Both the position numbers and the translations under genes were made by a program. Shown here piece by piece: positions 28,796 through 38,599 of a stretch of 64,000 bases of DNA (its first letter is position 1; every line of letters starts with the position of its first letter). The notes under the pieces were generated by a model. That model was not told the origin of the DNA, did not search any database, and saw only the letters and a program-made list of their open reading frames with translations. The DNA comes from an uncultured Flavobacteriaceae bacterium (GTDB taxonomy: Bacteria > Bacteroidota > Bacteroidia > Flavobacteriales > Flavobacteriaceae): positions 62,001 to 126,000 of the forward strand of contig CAJQLB010000004.1 of the NCBI GenBank assembly GCA_905479065.1, given 5' to 3'.

Positions 28796-30475
28796 TTAAA
28801 ACTCATCGGTTACGCACCCCTTTGAAGCCGAGGAAACAGTTTTTGCGTATTTATAAAGGACACCTCTCTGAACTTTTAATTCAGGAGCTTCCCATTGATG
28901 TTTTCTTTTTAATAACTCTTCTTCACTTATTTCAAGCGTAATGGCATTGGTTTCAGCATCTATCGTTATGACATCACCATCATTGATCAAGGCAATGGGG
29001 CCACCTTCTTGTGCCTCAGGTGTAATATGTCCAACTACAAAACCGTGCGTGCCTCCTGAAAAACGACCATCAGTAATCAACGCAACATCGTTACCTAATC
29101 CTGCACCCATTATAGCTGCTGTTGGTTTTAACATTTCAGGCATACCTGGGCCACCCTTAGGACCTTCATAGCGTATAACCACTACGTCACCTTTATTTAC
29201 TTTTCCATCGCGAATACCATCATTCGCTTCATATTCCCCCTCAAAAACCTTAGCAGTTCCTCTGTACTTCAATCCCTCTTTTCCTGTAATTTTAGCAACA
29301 CTGCCTTCTGGCGCTAGGTTACCATACAACATTCTTAAATGACCTGTTATTTTTATTGGATTTTCAATTGACTTGATAACCTCCTGACCTTTTTTTAAAT
29401 CATCTACATTTGACAGGTTTTCCGCCAAGGTCTTTCCTGTTACTGTCATACAATCTCCATTGAGCAAACCTTTTTTAAGCAAATATTTCATAACCGCTGG
29501 AATCCCTCCAACTTCATGAACATCCTCCATGAGATATTTCCCGCTTGGCTTTAAGTCTGCTAAAAAGGGTGTATTATCACTGATTTTTTGAAAATCAGAC
29601 AATGTAAAGTCTATTTGCGCTGCTCTTGCTATGGCAAGAAAATGTAAAACAGCATTGGTTGAGCCTCCTAGAATAGTCACTAAACGAATGGCATTCTCCA
29701 GCGATTCTCTTGTTATGATATCAGATGGCTTGATGTCCTTTTCAAGTAGTAGACGCATCGCCTCACCAGCTTTTATTGCTTCATGTTTTTTTGCATCGCC
29801 TGTCGCTGGATTTGATGAATTATAAGGCAAGGTCATTCCTAAAGCCTCTATGGCAGAAGCCATAGTGTTTGCAGTATACATTCCTCCACATGCCCCTGCC
29901 CCTGGAATGGCTTTCTTAACAATGCATTCAAATTCATCTTGGTCCATAGTACCCGCGACCTTACTCCCCCAAGCCTCAAATGCCGAAACGACATCTAATT
30001 TTTTACCATTATGACATCCTGAATCAATAGTTCCACCATAAACCAAGATTGATGGTCGATTTAGTCTGATCATAGCCATAAGTGCCCCTGGCATGTTTTT
30101 ATCACACCCCACGACAGTTACCAGACCATCGTAACTCATCGCTTGAACTACCGTCTCCATAGAATCGGCAATAACGTCTCGTGATGGCAATGAATAGCGC
30201 ATACCAGGTGTTCCCATCGAAATACCGTCACTCACCCCTATCGTATTAAAAATTAACCCAATAACCTCTTGTTTTAAAGTCCCCTCCTTAACATACTTAG
30301 CCAAATCATTTAAATGCATATTGCATGGATTACCTTCGTAACCTGTGCTCGCTATTCCAACAAGGGGCTTTTTAAAATCTTGACGTGTAAGTCCGATACC
30401 ATGCAACATGGCTTGAGCAGCTGGCTGCGTTGGATCTTGTGTGACTGTTTTACTGTATTTATTTAGAGGCTTCAT
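28796..30475 (-). CDS. ilvD: Dihydroxy-acid dehydratase
   Basis: Fe-S dehydratase giving the 2-oxo acids of valine and isoleucine. 559 aa. Cluster/metal ligands are visible in [16 protein letters not shown] and [30 protein letters not shown] and [12 protein letters not shown] are C-terminal family blocks. First gene of ilvD-B-N-C-A, whose gaps are only 2-12 bases. The upstream 296 bp contains no leader peptide rich in Ile, Leu or Val. Confidence 0.96.
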   Translation of the reverse strand: MKPLNKYSKTVTQDPTQPAAQAMLHGIGLTRQDFKKPLVGIASTGYEGNPCNMHLNDLAKYVKEGTLKQEVIGLIFNTIGVSDGISMGTPGMRYSLPSRDVIADSMETVVQAMSYDGLVTVVGCDKNMPGALMAMIRLNRPSILVYGGTIDSGCHNGKKLDVVSAFEAWGSKVAGTMDQDEFECIVKKAIPGAGACGGMYTANTMASAIEALGMTLPYNSSNPATGDAKKHEAIKAGEAMRLLLEKDIKPSDIITRESLENAIRLVTILGGSTNAVLHFLAIARAAQIDFTLSDFQKISDNTPFLADLKPSGKYLMEDVHEVGGIPAVMKYLLKKGLLNGDCMTVTGKTLAENLSNVDDLKKGQEVIKSIENPIKITGHLRMLYGNLAPEGSVAKITGKEGLKYRGTAKVFEGEYEANDGIRDGKVNKGDVVVIRYEGPKGGPGMPEMLKPTAAIMGAGLGNDVALITDGRFSGGTHGFVVGHITPEAQEGGPIALINDGDVITIDAETNAITLEISEEELLKRKHQWEAPELKVQRGVLYKYAKTVSSASKGCVTDEF

Positions 30476-30771
30476 GATGATTTTTTTATCCCTAAGTAAA
30501 ACTTAGTTAGCTCGAAATTATATGTTTCAATTATTAGTTGTAACAAGTGCTTTGTAAATGGTCTAAAGTCATTGACGCTAAGTATTACTCAACTTATTAA
30601 TAATCAGTAATTTATATTTATAATTATATGATGTTCAAGTTCTTAAAATAATGTGTAAAAAAAGACACCTAATTCTAGACTGTATAAAGCGGCTTTAAAC
30701 TGATAACATTCTTTTAATCACTGTAAAATTCTTTATATCACACGTTTTAGAATATACTTGTCTTTGAACGT
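30476..30771. other. Intergenic region between ilvD and gltD
   Basis: 296 bp. On the minus strand there is a candidate -7 box TAATTTCG (30520-30513), about 37 nt before the ilvD ATG. A short hairpin CTAAG/CTTAG follows it without a T-run, so it is not a terminator. A palindrome-like TAAAGC/GCTTTA occurs around 30685-30697. I found no riboswitch core and no Ile/Leu/Val-rich leader. Confidence 0.4.
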
Positions 30772-32238
30772 CTATAATCTTGGTAAATCGTAATCATCTT
30801 TAGTTGGTAAAAAGGAATCTCCCATTAAATACTTATCTACATGGTGAGCAGACTGGCGCCCTTCAGAAATGGCCCAAACTATTAAAGATTGTCCACGACG
30901 CATATCACCTGCAACAAAAACACCCGGAACATTAGTTTTGTAATCCTTGTTACTTGCCTGAATATTATTTCTAAAATCAAATTTTAATCCAAATGCATCT
31001 GCCAACGTTTTTTCAGAGCCTGTAAAACCAAGAGCCAATAGAGCCAATTCACAGTCCCATTCTTTTTCTGTCCCTTCTAATTCTTGTAATCGCGGTCTCT
31101 CACCATCCTGTAATATCCACTCAACATCAACGGTCTTTAATCCTACCAAATTTCCCTCTAAATCACCAATAAATTCTTTCGTAGAAGTGCTAAAAAATCG
31201 TTCCACTCCTTCCTCATGGGATGAAGTCGTTTTTAAACGCATTGGCCAATAAGGCCATGGTTGATGCGCAGGACGACCTTCTGTTGGCTTATTCAAAATT
31301 TCAAAATTTGTTATTGATTTAGCATTGTGTCGATTGGACGTTCCAACACAATCAGAACCAGTATCTCCTCCTCCAATTATAATGACATTTTTATCTTTTG
31401 CTGAAATTATATCATCAAAAGTTTTTAAGCCATCAACAAATTCATTATTTCGCTTTAAAAAATCCATTGCTTGCACCACTCCGTTTAAATCCGAGCCTGG
31501 AATTGGAATACTTCGTTTCACAGAAGCGCCCCCACAAATAATAATAGCGTCATGTTTTTCCTTGAGAGTACTTGCATCAATATTAACACCGACGTGTGCT
31601 CCTGTCTTAAAAATAATACCTTCCTTCTCTAAAATATTTAAACGTCTATCAATAATATGTTTTCCCAATTTAAAATCAGGAATACCATATCTTAATAAAC
31701 CACCTACTTTTTGATCACGCTCATAAACAATAACTGAATGTCCTGCTTTATTTAGTTGTTGTGCTGCAGCGAGCCCTGCTGGACCAGAACCAATTATAGC
31801 GACTGATTTTTCAGTTCTTTTATTTGGTGGACAAGGAACAACCCAACCATTATCAAAAGCTTTTTCAATTATATTTTTCTCAATATTCTCAATAGATACG
31901 GGGTCTTCATTAATTCCTAAAACACAAGCCTCTTCACAAGGAGCAGGACATAACCTTCCCGTAAATTCTGGAAAATTATTTGTACTATGCAAAATTTTAG
32001 CAGCTTCTTGCCACTTCCCTTGAAATACCATATCATTAAAATCTGGAATTAAATTACCAAGTGGACAACCACTATGACAAAATGGTATTCCACAATTCAT
32101 ACATCGCGCTCCTTGATTTTTTAACACCTCTTTGTCAAGTGGAATCGTAAATTCATCATAATTTAAAATTCTTTTTTTTGGTGATTGACACCCTTCGTTT
32201 TCTCGCTCAAACTCTAAAAAACCTGTAATTTTTCCCAT
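30772..32238 (-). CDS. gltD: Glutamate synthase, small subunit
   Basis: 488 aa. The N-terminal Fe-S region has CMNCGIPFCHSGCPLGN and CPAPCEEACVLG. FAD and NAD(P)H Rossmann motifs follow: AIIGSGPAGLAAAQQL near residue 150 and IIGGGDTGSDC near residue 290, ending in GVFVAGDMRRGQSLIVWAI. It passes electrons from NADPH to GltB. Begins four bases after gltB. Confidence 0.96.
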   Translation of the reverse strand: MGKITGFLEFERENEGCQSPKKRILNYDEFTIPLDKEVLKNQGARCMNCGIPFCHSGCPLGNLIPDFNDMVFQGKWQEAAKILHSTNNFPEFTGRLCPAPCEEACVLGINEDPVSIENIEKNIIEKAFDNGWVVPCPPNKRTEKSVAIIGSGPAGLAAAQQLNKAGHSVIVYERDQKVGGLLRYGIPDFKLGKHIIDRRLNILEKEGIIFKTGAHVGVNIDASTLKEKHDAIIICGGASVKRSIPIPGSDLNGVVQAMDFLKRNNEFVDGLKTFDDIISAKDKNVIIIGGGDTGSDCVGTSNRHNAKSITNFEILNKPTEGRPAHQPWPYWPMRLKTTSSHEEGVERFFSTSTKEFIGDLEGNLVGLKTVDVEWILQDGERPRLQELEGTEKEWDCELALLALGFTGSEKTLADAFGLKFDFRNNIQASNKDYKTNVPGVFVAGDMRRGQSLIVWAISEGRQSAHHVDKYLMGDSFLPTKDDYDLPRL

Positions 32239-32242
32239 ATCA

Positions 32243-35200
32243 TTAAGCTATTTCTAATTGTTCTTGTTTTAATCTTATAAGGGCTTTTCGATATTCCTCG
32301 GGTAGTACCTTTTTAAATTTTGGTAAATAAATTTTCCAATTACTTAATAGACGTTTTGCCAATGGACTGTTTGTCGCCAAAAAGTGATTCTCAACTAATG
32401 CCTTTAATTGGGATTCATCCTCTTGTGTTTCAATAGAGAATACGTTTAAAGATGATGAATTACACTGTTGTAAAAAGGATTTTTGTTCATCCAAAACATA
32501 AGCAATACCACCACTCATTCCTGCACCAAAATTACGACCAACCTCACCCAAAATAACAGCAATGCCTCCTGTCATATATTCACATCCATGGTCCCCAATA
32601 CCTTCAACGACAGCTTTGGCTCCTGAATTTCTAACACAAAAACGCTCCCCAGCCTTTCCGTTAATATAAACCTCTCCAGAAGTTGCGCCATATAAGGTCA
32701 CATTTCCCGTAATAATATTGTCTTCAGGCACAATTGAGCTACTGGATGGGACTTTTATATTTAGTATTCCTCCAGATAATCCTTTACCTAAATAGTCATT
32801 TGTATTGCCATGAACCGTCATAGTAACACCGCGTGTTGTGAATGCGCCAAAACTTTGTCCTGCCGAACCTCTAAAGTCAATATTAATGGTGTCTTTTGGA
32901 AGACCCTGTTCACCGTATATTTTTGAAATTTCATTGCTAACAATTGCGCCTACAGCCCTATCTCTATTGGTTATTTTAAGATCTAATCTGGTGCGTTGTC
33001 TTCTAAATAAAGCTTGATGGGCTTTTTTAATGATTTGAAAATCCAAATGCCTTTCTAAATTGTGATGCTGTGGCAACGTGTTGCATAAAGAAACTTCTTG
33101 AGGCACTTCTACTTTATGTAAAATTGGGGTTAAATCTACTCCCGAGGTTTTATAATGTTCGATTGCTTTATTTCTGTTCAACTTTTGAACTTGACCAACC
33201 ATTTCATTAATTGTTCTAAACCCGAGTTTCGCCATAATTTCCCGTAATTCTTGAGCGACGAAATACATGTAGTTTACAACATGCTCAGGCTTTCCTGTAA
33301 ATTTTTTTCGCAACTCTGGATTTTGAGTAGCAATCCCGACAGGGCAAGTATTTAAATGACAAACACGCATCAAAACGCAGCCTGATGCTACGAGTGGCGC
33401 TGTTGCAAATCCAAATTCTTCTGCGCCCAACAGGCAGGCTATGGCAACATCACGACCTGTTTTTAATTGCCCGTCACATTCTAAAACAACACGATTCCGT
33501 AAATCATTCATAACCAAGGTTTGCTGTGCCTCCGAGATTCCAAGTTCCCAGGGTAATCCTGCGTGACGTAATGAGGTTAAAGGAGATGCTCCGGTCCCTC
33601 CGTCAAAACCTGAAATTAAAATAACATCTGCTTTTGCCTTGGCGACACCTGCCGCAATTGTTCCAACACCAATTTCTGATACTAATTTGACATTTACGCG
33701 AGCTTCACGATTAGCAGATTTAATATCGTAAATTAATTGCGACAAATCTTCTATGGAATAAATATCATGGTGAGGTGGTGGAGAAATTAATCCAACATAG
33801 GGTGTCGAATTTCTTGTTTTGGCAATTTCAGGATTTACTTTTTCACCAGGTAACTGACCTCCTTCGCCTGGCTTAGCTCCTTGTGCAATTTTTATTTGAA
33901 TTTCTTTGGCATTGGTCAAGTAATTAGACGTCACACCAAAACGACCTGAAGCGACTTGCTTAATTGCCGAATTTTTCCAATCTCCTTGGGAATTTTTATA
34001 GAATCTTTCTTGATCCTCACCTCCTTCACCCGAGTTTGATTTACCTCCAATTCTATTCATTGCAATAGCTAAATTCTCATGAGCCTCTTTACTTATAGAC
34101 CCATAGGACATGGCTCCAGTTTTGAAGCGTTTAACAATTTCTGTCCATGGTTCCACTTCTTCTAAAGGAATCGGATCAAATTGATCAAATTCAAAAAGTC
34201 CTCTGATGGTCATAAGGCTTTTTGATTGATTATTGATAAGTTGAGAATATTCCTTATACGTGGAGGCTTTGTTGGTTCTTACACTCTCTTGAAGCTTGGC
34301 CACAGTAATTGGATTAAACATGTGTTTTTCTTGCCCACGTCTCCATCTATAGTCACCGCCTATTTCAATGTCTATGTTTGTGTCATTTATTTGAAATGCC
34401 TTCCTGTGACGTTTGACAATTTCTTGTTCTATCTCTCTTAGACCAATACCCTGAATTCTCGTAGGAGTATTTGGAAAATATTTCTTGACTGTTGCTGTGT
34501 CAATTCCTATACATTCAAATAATTGTGACCCTCGATAGGAATTTAAAGTAGAAATTCCAATTTTATTCATAACTTTCAAAATACCCTTACCAATACCTCT
34601 ATTGTAATTTTTGATAGCTGATAAATAGTCTAAATTATTTAGGTTGTTTGCTTCAATTTGAGCTTGTACTATTTCATTAACGATATAAGGATTTACAGCA
34701 CTAGCACCAAAACCAAATAACAGAGCAAAATGATGTACTTCACGAGGTTCTGCCGATTCAATAATTAAACTTATTTTGGAGCGCTTTTTTAATTTGTGTA
34801 ACGCATGATTTACATAAGAGCACGCTAATAAAGCTGGAATTGGGGCGTGCTGGTCATCTACATATCTATCTGATAATATGATAATATTGGCGCCAGCATC
34901 AATAGCCTGTGACGCTTTAAATACTAATTTTTCAAGAGCTTTTTCAAGTTCATTTAATCCTCTATTGACCTGATATAGAATGGAGATTGATTCAATCTTA
35001 AAGTTAGGATTTGAATCAAAATTTCTAATCTTATCTAAATCATGTTTTGAAATAACAGGATTTTGTATTTTTAATTTTTTACAATGGTTTTCATTGATTT
35101 GAAATAAATTAACATCACTCCCTAAAGTCAAGCTTATATCTGTAATTAACTCCTCTCTAATACCATCAAGAGGTGGATTAGTAACTTGTGCAAATAATTG

Positions 35201-36742
35201 TTTAAAGTAATTATACAATAACTGAGGATGTTCAGATAATATCGCAATTGGTGTATCACTTCCCATTGAGCCAATGGGTTCTTTACCGAATTCAGCCATT
35301 GGCCCTATAATTGTTCTTTTATCTTCTTGAGTGTAACCAAAAACGATCTCTCTCTTTTTTAAATCAATTTCCTCATACGAAATAGGACCTTTTTTTGCAG
35401 AAATATCTGATAAATGAACCATATTTTGACTTAACCATTTTCTATATGGATGTTTTTTCGCAATGCTTTCTTTAATCTCCTCATCATTGACAATCTTTCC
35501 CTTATTCATATCAACCAAAAACATTTTTCCCGGCTCTAAACGACCATGATATTCCACATTTTCAGGTTTAATATCAACCACGCCTGTTTCTGAAGACATA
35601 ATAACATTACCATTTTTAGTGACTGTGTAACGCGAAGGACGTAATCCGTTTCTATCCAAAACAGCCCCTATAAAATTTCCATCAGTAAACGGAATAGATG
35701 CTGGGCCATCCCATGGCTCCATCAAACATGAGTTATATTCATAAAATGCTTTTTTTACGTCTGACATACTTGGGTTTTTCTCCCAAGCTTCTGGCACAAG
35801 CATCATCATTGCCTCTGGTAATGATCTTCCAGAAATTAGCAATAACTCAACTACCATATCCAATGTTGCAGAATCTGATTTTCCTCTTAAAATGGTTGGT
35901 ATGATTTTTTTAATATCGTCACCAAGCTTATCACATGACAATATTTCTTCACGCGAAAACATTCTTGAAACATTCCCTCTTAACGTGTTAATTTCTCCAT
36001 TGTGACATATGTAGCGAAAAGGTTGTGCCAGGTCCCACGTAGGAAAAGTATTTGTCGAAAAACGCTGATGAACAAGAGCTAATCGCGTTACCAAAGTACT
36101 ATTGAATAAATCTAAGTAATATTCATTGATATGTTCAGGCTTTAGTAAGCCCTTAAATATGATTATTTTATTTGACAGACTTGGTATATAAAAAAAAGTA
36201 GACTCCGATAATTTGGAACTATAGATAGTATGTTCAGCTATTTTTCTAGCAGCAAAAAGCTTAAGATTAAATTCACGCTCCGTCTGAACATCAGAAGATT
36301 TTCCAACAAAAATTTGTTTGATAAAAGGCTCTGTTTTTTGAGCGACTTTCCCCAGGATTTTATTGTTGACGGGCACGTCTCTCCAACCTAATAATTTTAA
36401 GCCTTGTTTTTCTATTTCATGTTCTAAAATATCTTTACAATACTGACGTTGATTTTCTTTTTTGGGCAGAAACACATTACTTACAGCATACTCACCTATT
36501 TCAGGCAACTCAAAATCACAAAATATCTTAAAAAATTTATGAGGAATATCAATTAATATTCCAGCACCATCTCCTGTAACGCCATCCGAACTTACCGCGC
36601 CTCTGTGCTCCAACTTAACTAAAATTTCTAATGCCTTGTGAATAATATCATTGGAACGCTTACCATGTAAACTGCAGATAAATCCTGCGCCACAATTATC
36701 ATGTTCAAATTCTGGTAAATAAAGCCCTTGTTCTTTTAACAT
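32243..36742 (-). CDS. gltB: Glutamate synthase, large subunit
   Basis: Converts glutamine and 2-oxoglutarate to two glutamates. 1499 aa. The N-terminal Ntn glutaminase nucleophile is Cys17 ([11 protein letters not shown]), so about 16 propeptide residues must be removed. The FMN/synthase domain is marked by [27 protein letters not shown] and [14 protein letters not shown] 3Fe-4S type motif [15 protein letters not shown] and a C-terminal glycine-rich beta-helix follow. Divergent from the porin-PII-Amt operon across a 437-bp region; both belong to ammonium assimilation. Confidence 0.97.
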   Translation of the reverse strand: MLKEQGLYLPEFEHDNCGAGFICSLHGKRSNDIIHKALEILVKLEHRGAVSSDGVTGDGAGILIDIPHKFFKIFCDFELPEIGEYAVSNVFLPKKENQRQYCKDILEHEIEKQGLKLLGWRDVPVNNKILGKVAQKTEPFIKQIFVGKSSDVQTEREFNLKLFAARKIAEHTIYSSKLSESTFFYIPSLSNKIIIFKGLLKPEHINEYYLDLFNSTLVTRLALVHQRFSTNTFPTWDLAQPFRYICHNGEINTLRGNVSRMFSREEILSCDKLGDDIKKIIPTILRGKSDSATLDMVVELLLISGRSLPEAMMMLVPEAWEKNPSMSDVKKAFYEYNSCLMEPWDGPASIPFTDGNFIGAVLDRNGLRPSRYTVTKNGNVIMSSETGVVDIKPENVEYHGRLEPGKMFLVDMNKGKIVNDEEIKESIAKKHPYRKWLSQNMVHLSDISAKKGPISYEEIDLKKREIVFGYTQEDKRTIIGPMAEFGKEPIGSMGSDTPIAILSEHPQLLYNYFKQLFAQVTNPPLDGIREELITDISLTLGSDVNLFQINENHCKKLKIQNPVISKHDLDKIRNFDSNPNFKIESISILYQVNRGLNELEKALEKLVFKASQAIDAGANIIILSDRYVDDQHAPIPALLACSYVNHALHKLKKRSKISLIIESAEPREVHHFALLFGFGASAVNPYIVNEIVQAQIEANNLNNLDYLSAIKNYNRGIGKGILKVMNKIGISTLNSYRGSQLFECIGIDTATVKKYFPNTPTRIQGIGLREIEQEIVKRHRKAFQINDTNIDIEIGGDYRWRRGQEKHMFNPITVAKLQESVRTNKASTYKEYSQLINNQSKSLMTIRGLFEFDQFDPIPLEEVEPWTEIVKRFKTGAMSYGSISKEAHENLAIAMNRIGGKSNSGEGGEDQERFYKNSQGDWKNSAIKQVASGRFGVTSNYLTNAKEIQIKIAQGAKPGEGGQLPGEKVNPEIAKTRNSTPYVGLISPPPHHDIYSIEDLSQLIYDIKSANREARVNVKLVSEIGVGTIAAGVAKAKADVILISGFDGGTGASPLTSLRHAGLPWELGISEAQQTLVMNDLRNRVVLECDGQLKTGRDVAIACLLGAEEFGFATAPLVASGCVLMRVCHLNTCPVGIATQNPELRKKFTGKPEHVVNYMYFVAQELREIMAKLGFRTINEMVGQVQKLNRNKAIEHYKTSGVDLTPILHKVEVPQEVSLCNTLPQHHNLERHLDFQIIKKAHQALFRRQRTRLDLKITNRDRAVGAIVSNEISKIYGEQGLPKDTINIDFRGSAGQSFGAFTTRGVTMTVHGNTNDYLGKGLSGGILNIKVPSSSSIVPEDNIITGNVTLYGATSGEVYINGKAGERFCVRNSGAKAVVEGIGDHGCEYMTGGIAVILGEVGRNFGAGMSGGIAYVLDEQKSFLQQCNSSSLNVFSIETQEDESQLKALVENHFLATNSPLAKRLLSNWKIYLPKFKKVLPEEYRKALIRLKQEQLEIA

Positions 36743-36936
36743 ACACGTAAATTTTTACTGTCTTACAACATTCGGAATTTACGAATATAGAGGGTCCCGA
36801 TGTATTAAAAAAAAAGCATAAAAAGTTTTATGAGATTAATAAAATAACATCATCTCATTATTATTTTAATCAATTTAGATGTCTTAAAATACGAAATTCT
36901 GAATACATAAAATCTAACAAAAATGTCTTTTTACTA

Positions 36937-36950
36937 CGAAAACGATTTCG
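36937..36950. promoter_or_regulatory. LacI-family-like palindrome
   Basis: CGAAAACGATTTCG, i.e. CGAAA, ACGA, TTTCG. The central AAACGATTT resembles LacI-family operators (AAAnCGnTTT). It sits about 195 bp from gltB and 230 bp from the porin ATG. No LacI-type regulator is encoded in the window. Confidence 0.3.
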
Positions 36951-37018
36951 AATAATTGCTATTACTGATAATACTTTAATAAAATCTTTATTTCGCCTCA
37001 TTTTCCAAATACATGAAT

Positions 37019-37090
37019 TATGAAATTATTTAAATTTAATTATTTTAACATGAGTGTATTAAAAAATAGGGGGTATAAATTACAAAAATG
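37019..37090 (+). CDS. Possible 23-codon upstream reading frame
   Basis: ATG at 37019 to TGA at 37090, reading MKLFKFNYFNMSVLKNRG and a few more residues. Its AGG GGG TAT codons form the first arm of the 10-bp repeat that precedes a run of T. If transcribed it could act as a leader whose translation opens the hairpin. However, the best promoter lies downstream of it, so it may be chance. Confidence 0.2.
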
Positions 37091-37126
37091 ATAAAAATAA
37101 ATACTATACCCCCTTTTTTTTGGGGG
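37068..37126. repeat. G5/C5 repeat array upstream of the porin-PII-Amt promoter
   Basis: AGGGGGTATA (37068-37077) and TATACCCCCT (37105-37114) are a perfect 10-bp inverted repeat with a 27-nt spacer. Eight T follow, and then a third copy, TGGGGGTCTA (37121-37130), in the same direction as the first. In this AT-rich DNA, three G5/C5 blocks in 59 bp stand out. The third copy overlaps the -33 region of the promoter, so the array could be an operator. As RNA it could be a terminator with an alternative CCCCC/GGGGG pairing. Confidence 0.6.
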
Positions 37127-37151
37127 TCTATTTTAAATTTATATAGATTTG
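37120..37151 (+). promoter_or_regulatory. Bacteroidota-type promoter of the porin-PII-Amt operon
   Basis: TTG (37120-37122), a 21-nt spacer and TAGATTTG (37144-37151) match the TTG/TAnnTTTG consensus. The -7 box ends 28 nt before the porin ATG. The -33 TTG is fused to the third G5 repeat. Confidence 0.6.
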
Positions 37152-37179
37152 TGACTCATTAATTGAAAAATATAACTTT

Positions 37180-38229
37180 ATGAAACAATTATTTACATTC
37201 TTTTTTATCATGTCTGCGTTTATGACAACCGCACAAGAGTCATCAGAGGAAATTACAGAAGCTAGCACTAATAAATCAATAACAATTTCAGGTAGTATTG
37301 ACGCTTACTATAGAGCCAATATTACGGCGCCTAATGATGAAAATGCAATTGCCCCTGCATCATCATTTGCCAACCTTCCAGGGTTTTCACTTGGTATGGC
37401 AAACATCATTTTTGGATACGAAGGTGAGAAAGTAGGATTTGTTGCTGACTTAGTTTTTGGCCCAAGAGGAACAGATGCGATATTCGCCTCACCCATGTAC
37501 TCTGCCACTGGAAACATCGTTAATCAATTGTATGCTTACTGGAATATTAGTGACTACTTAACATTAACCATGGGAAATTTTAATACATTCCTTGGCTATG
37601 AAGTTATTTCACCAACAGCAAATTTCAATTATAGCACTTCCTATCTTTTTTCTTATGGTCCTTTTAGTCATACAGGTTTGAAAGCCGATATAACGCTAAG
37701 CAATGACGTTAGTCTTATGCTGGGGGTTTTTAATGATACAGATTTAACAGAATTTAATCCAACAGGAAATTACGCTTTTGGTGCACAATTGGGATACAAA
37801 AATCAATATTTGAACTTATTATTAGACCCATCGTTTACCGAAATTGATTTTACAGGTGGAGTAGACATTTCAGACACCTTCTTTTTAGGTGTAAATGCAG
37901 CCTATCTCGACGTTGAAAACAGTGGTTCTTTTGCAGGTGTCGCATTGTATCCACAAATAACGACTTCTGAAGCCTTTACAATTGGATTGAGAGGCGAGTA
38001 TTTTTTAGAAACAGAACTTGGAGTAGGTGCAATTGGCAGCTATGACAATAAAGGTGACGCTTCTGTTTTTGCAATAACACTAACTGGAAGTTACCAAATC
38101 GATAATCTAATTATTAAGCCAGAAATAAGACTTGACTCAGCCAGCGAAAATGGAGCCTTCATTGACAACGATCTTGCAGCTGCTAAAAGTTTAGGATCCT
38201 TTGTGTTGGCTGCTATTTACGCATTTTAA
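37180..38229 (+). CDS. Outer-membrane porin (beta-barrel porin-2 / OmpL-like)
   Basis: 349 aa with a signal peptide (MKQLFTFFFIMSAFMTTAQ). The rest is amphipathic beta strands and ends in SLGSFVLAAIYAF with a terminal Phe, the outer-membrane insertion signal. The N-terminal GSIDAYYRANI and TMGNFNTFLGYEVI resemble the putative beta-barrel porin-2 family. First gene of an operon with PII and the ammonium transporter (gaps of 26 and 5 bp). A role in letting ammonium or small N-solutes into the periplasm is therefore likely, but is inferred from context. Confidence 0.85.
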   Translation: MKQLFTFFFIMSAFMTTAQESSEEITEASTNKSITISGSIDAYYRANITAPNDENAIAPASSFANLPGFSLGMANIIFGYEGEKVGFVADLVFGPRGTDAIFASPMYSATGNIVNQLYAYWNISDYLTLTMGNFNTFLGYEVISPTANFNYSTSYLFSYGPFSHTGLKADITLSNDVSLMLGVFNDTDLTEFNPTGNYAFGAQLGYKNQYLNLLLDPSFTEIDFTGGVDISDTFFLGVNAAYLDVENSGSFAGVALYPQITTSEAFTIGLRGEYFLETELGVGAIGSYDNKGDASVFAITLTGSYQIDNLIIKPEIRLDSASENGAFIDNDLAAAKSLGSFVLAAIYAF

Positions 38230-38255
38230 TTAATAAAAACTGAAAAATAAAACTT

Positions 38256-38594
38256 ATGAAGAAAGTTGAAGCTATTATTCGGAAATCAAAATTTTCCGCA
38301 GTCAAAAAAGCCCTCCACGAAGTTGGTGTAAATTTTTTCTCGTATTGGGATGTTACAGGACTCGGGAATGAAAAAGAAGGACATGTCTATCGTGGTGTTT
38401 CTTATAGCACAAGTGATATTCAAAGAAGATTCTTATCTATTGTTATCAATGATGACTTTGAATCAGTAACCATAAAAGCAATCCTTGAAGCTGGCTCAAC
38501 AGGTGACGTTGGAGATGGTAAAATTTTTGTGTCTCACATTGAGGAAGTGTATAGAATACGAACAGGGGAAAAAGGAGGTCAAACTTTAAAATAA
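38256..38594 (+). CDS. PII-family nitrogen regulator
   Basis: 112 aa trimeric PII signal protein that reads ATP/ADP and 2-oxoglutarate and usually blocks Amt channels. It opens MKKVEAIIRKSKFSAVKKAL. The T-loop (residues about 37-56) keeps the position of the classical modified tyrosine as Tyr50 in RGVSYST, but the surrounding sequence (GHVYRGVSYSTSDIQRR) differs from GlnB. The nucleotide-binding B-loop TGDVGDGKIFV is intact. The direct link to amt, 5 bp away, supports a GlnK-type role. Confidence 0.93.
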   Translation: MKKVEAIIRKSKFSAVKKALHEVGVNFFSYWDVTGLGNEKEGHVYRGVSYSTSDIQRRFLSIVINDDFESVTIKAILEAGSTGDVGDGKIFVSHIEEVYRIRTGEKGGQTLK

Positions 38595-38599
38595 AAAAC

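Larger units (their letters stand above)
36743..37179. other. Shared regulatory region between gltBD and the porin-PII-Amt operon
   Basis: 437 bp between divergent nitrogen-assimilation operons. It holds a candidate -7 box for gltB (TATATTCG, 36789-36782), a LacI-like palindrome (36937-36950), a 23-codon frame (37019-37090), an array of G5/C5 repeats (37068-37126) and a consensus promoter for the porin gene (37120-37151). Each is listed separately. Confidence 0.5.

Noticed and set aside
30486-30510. CTAAG/CTTAG hairpin in front of ilvD as an attenuator
   Set aside because: The hairpin is only 5 bp and on the minus strand it is followed by A rather than T, so it cannot be an intrinsic terminator.
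30534-30572. 12-codon minus-strand frame before ilvD (MTLDHLQSTCYN) as a leader peptide
   Set aside because: It is not enriched in Ile, Leu or Val, has no terminator/antiterminator after it, and lies upstream of the likely -7 box of ilvD.
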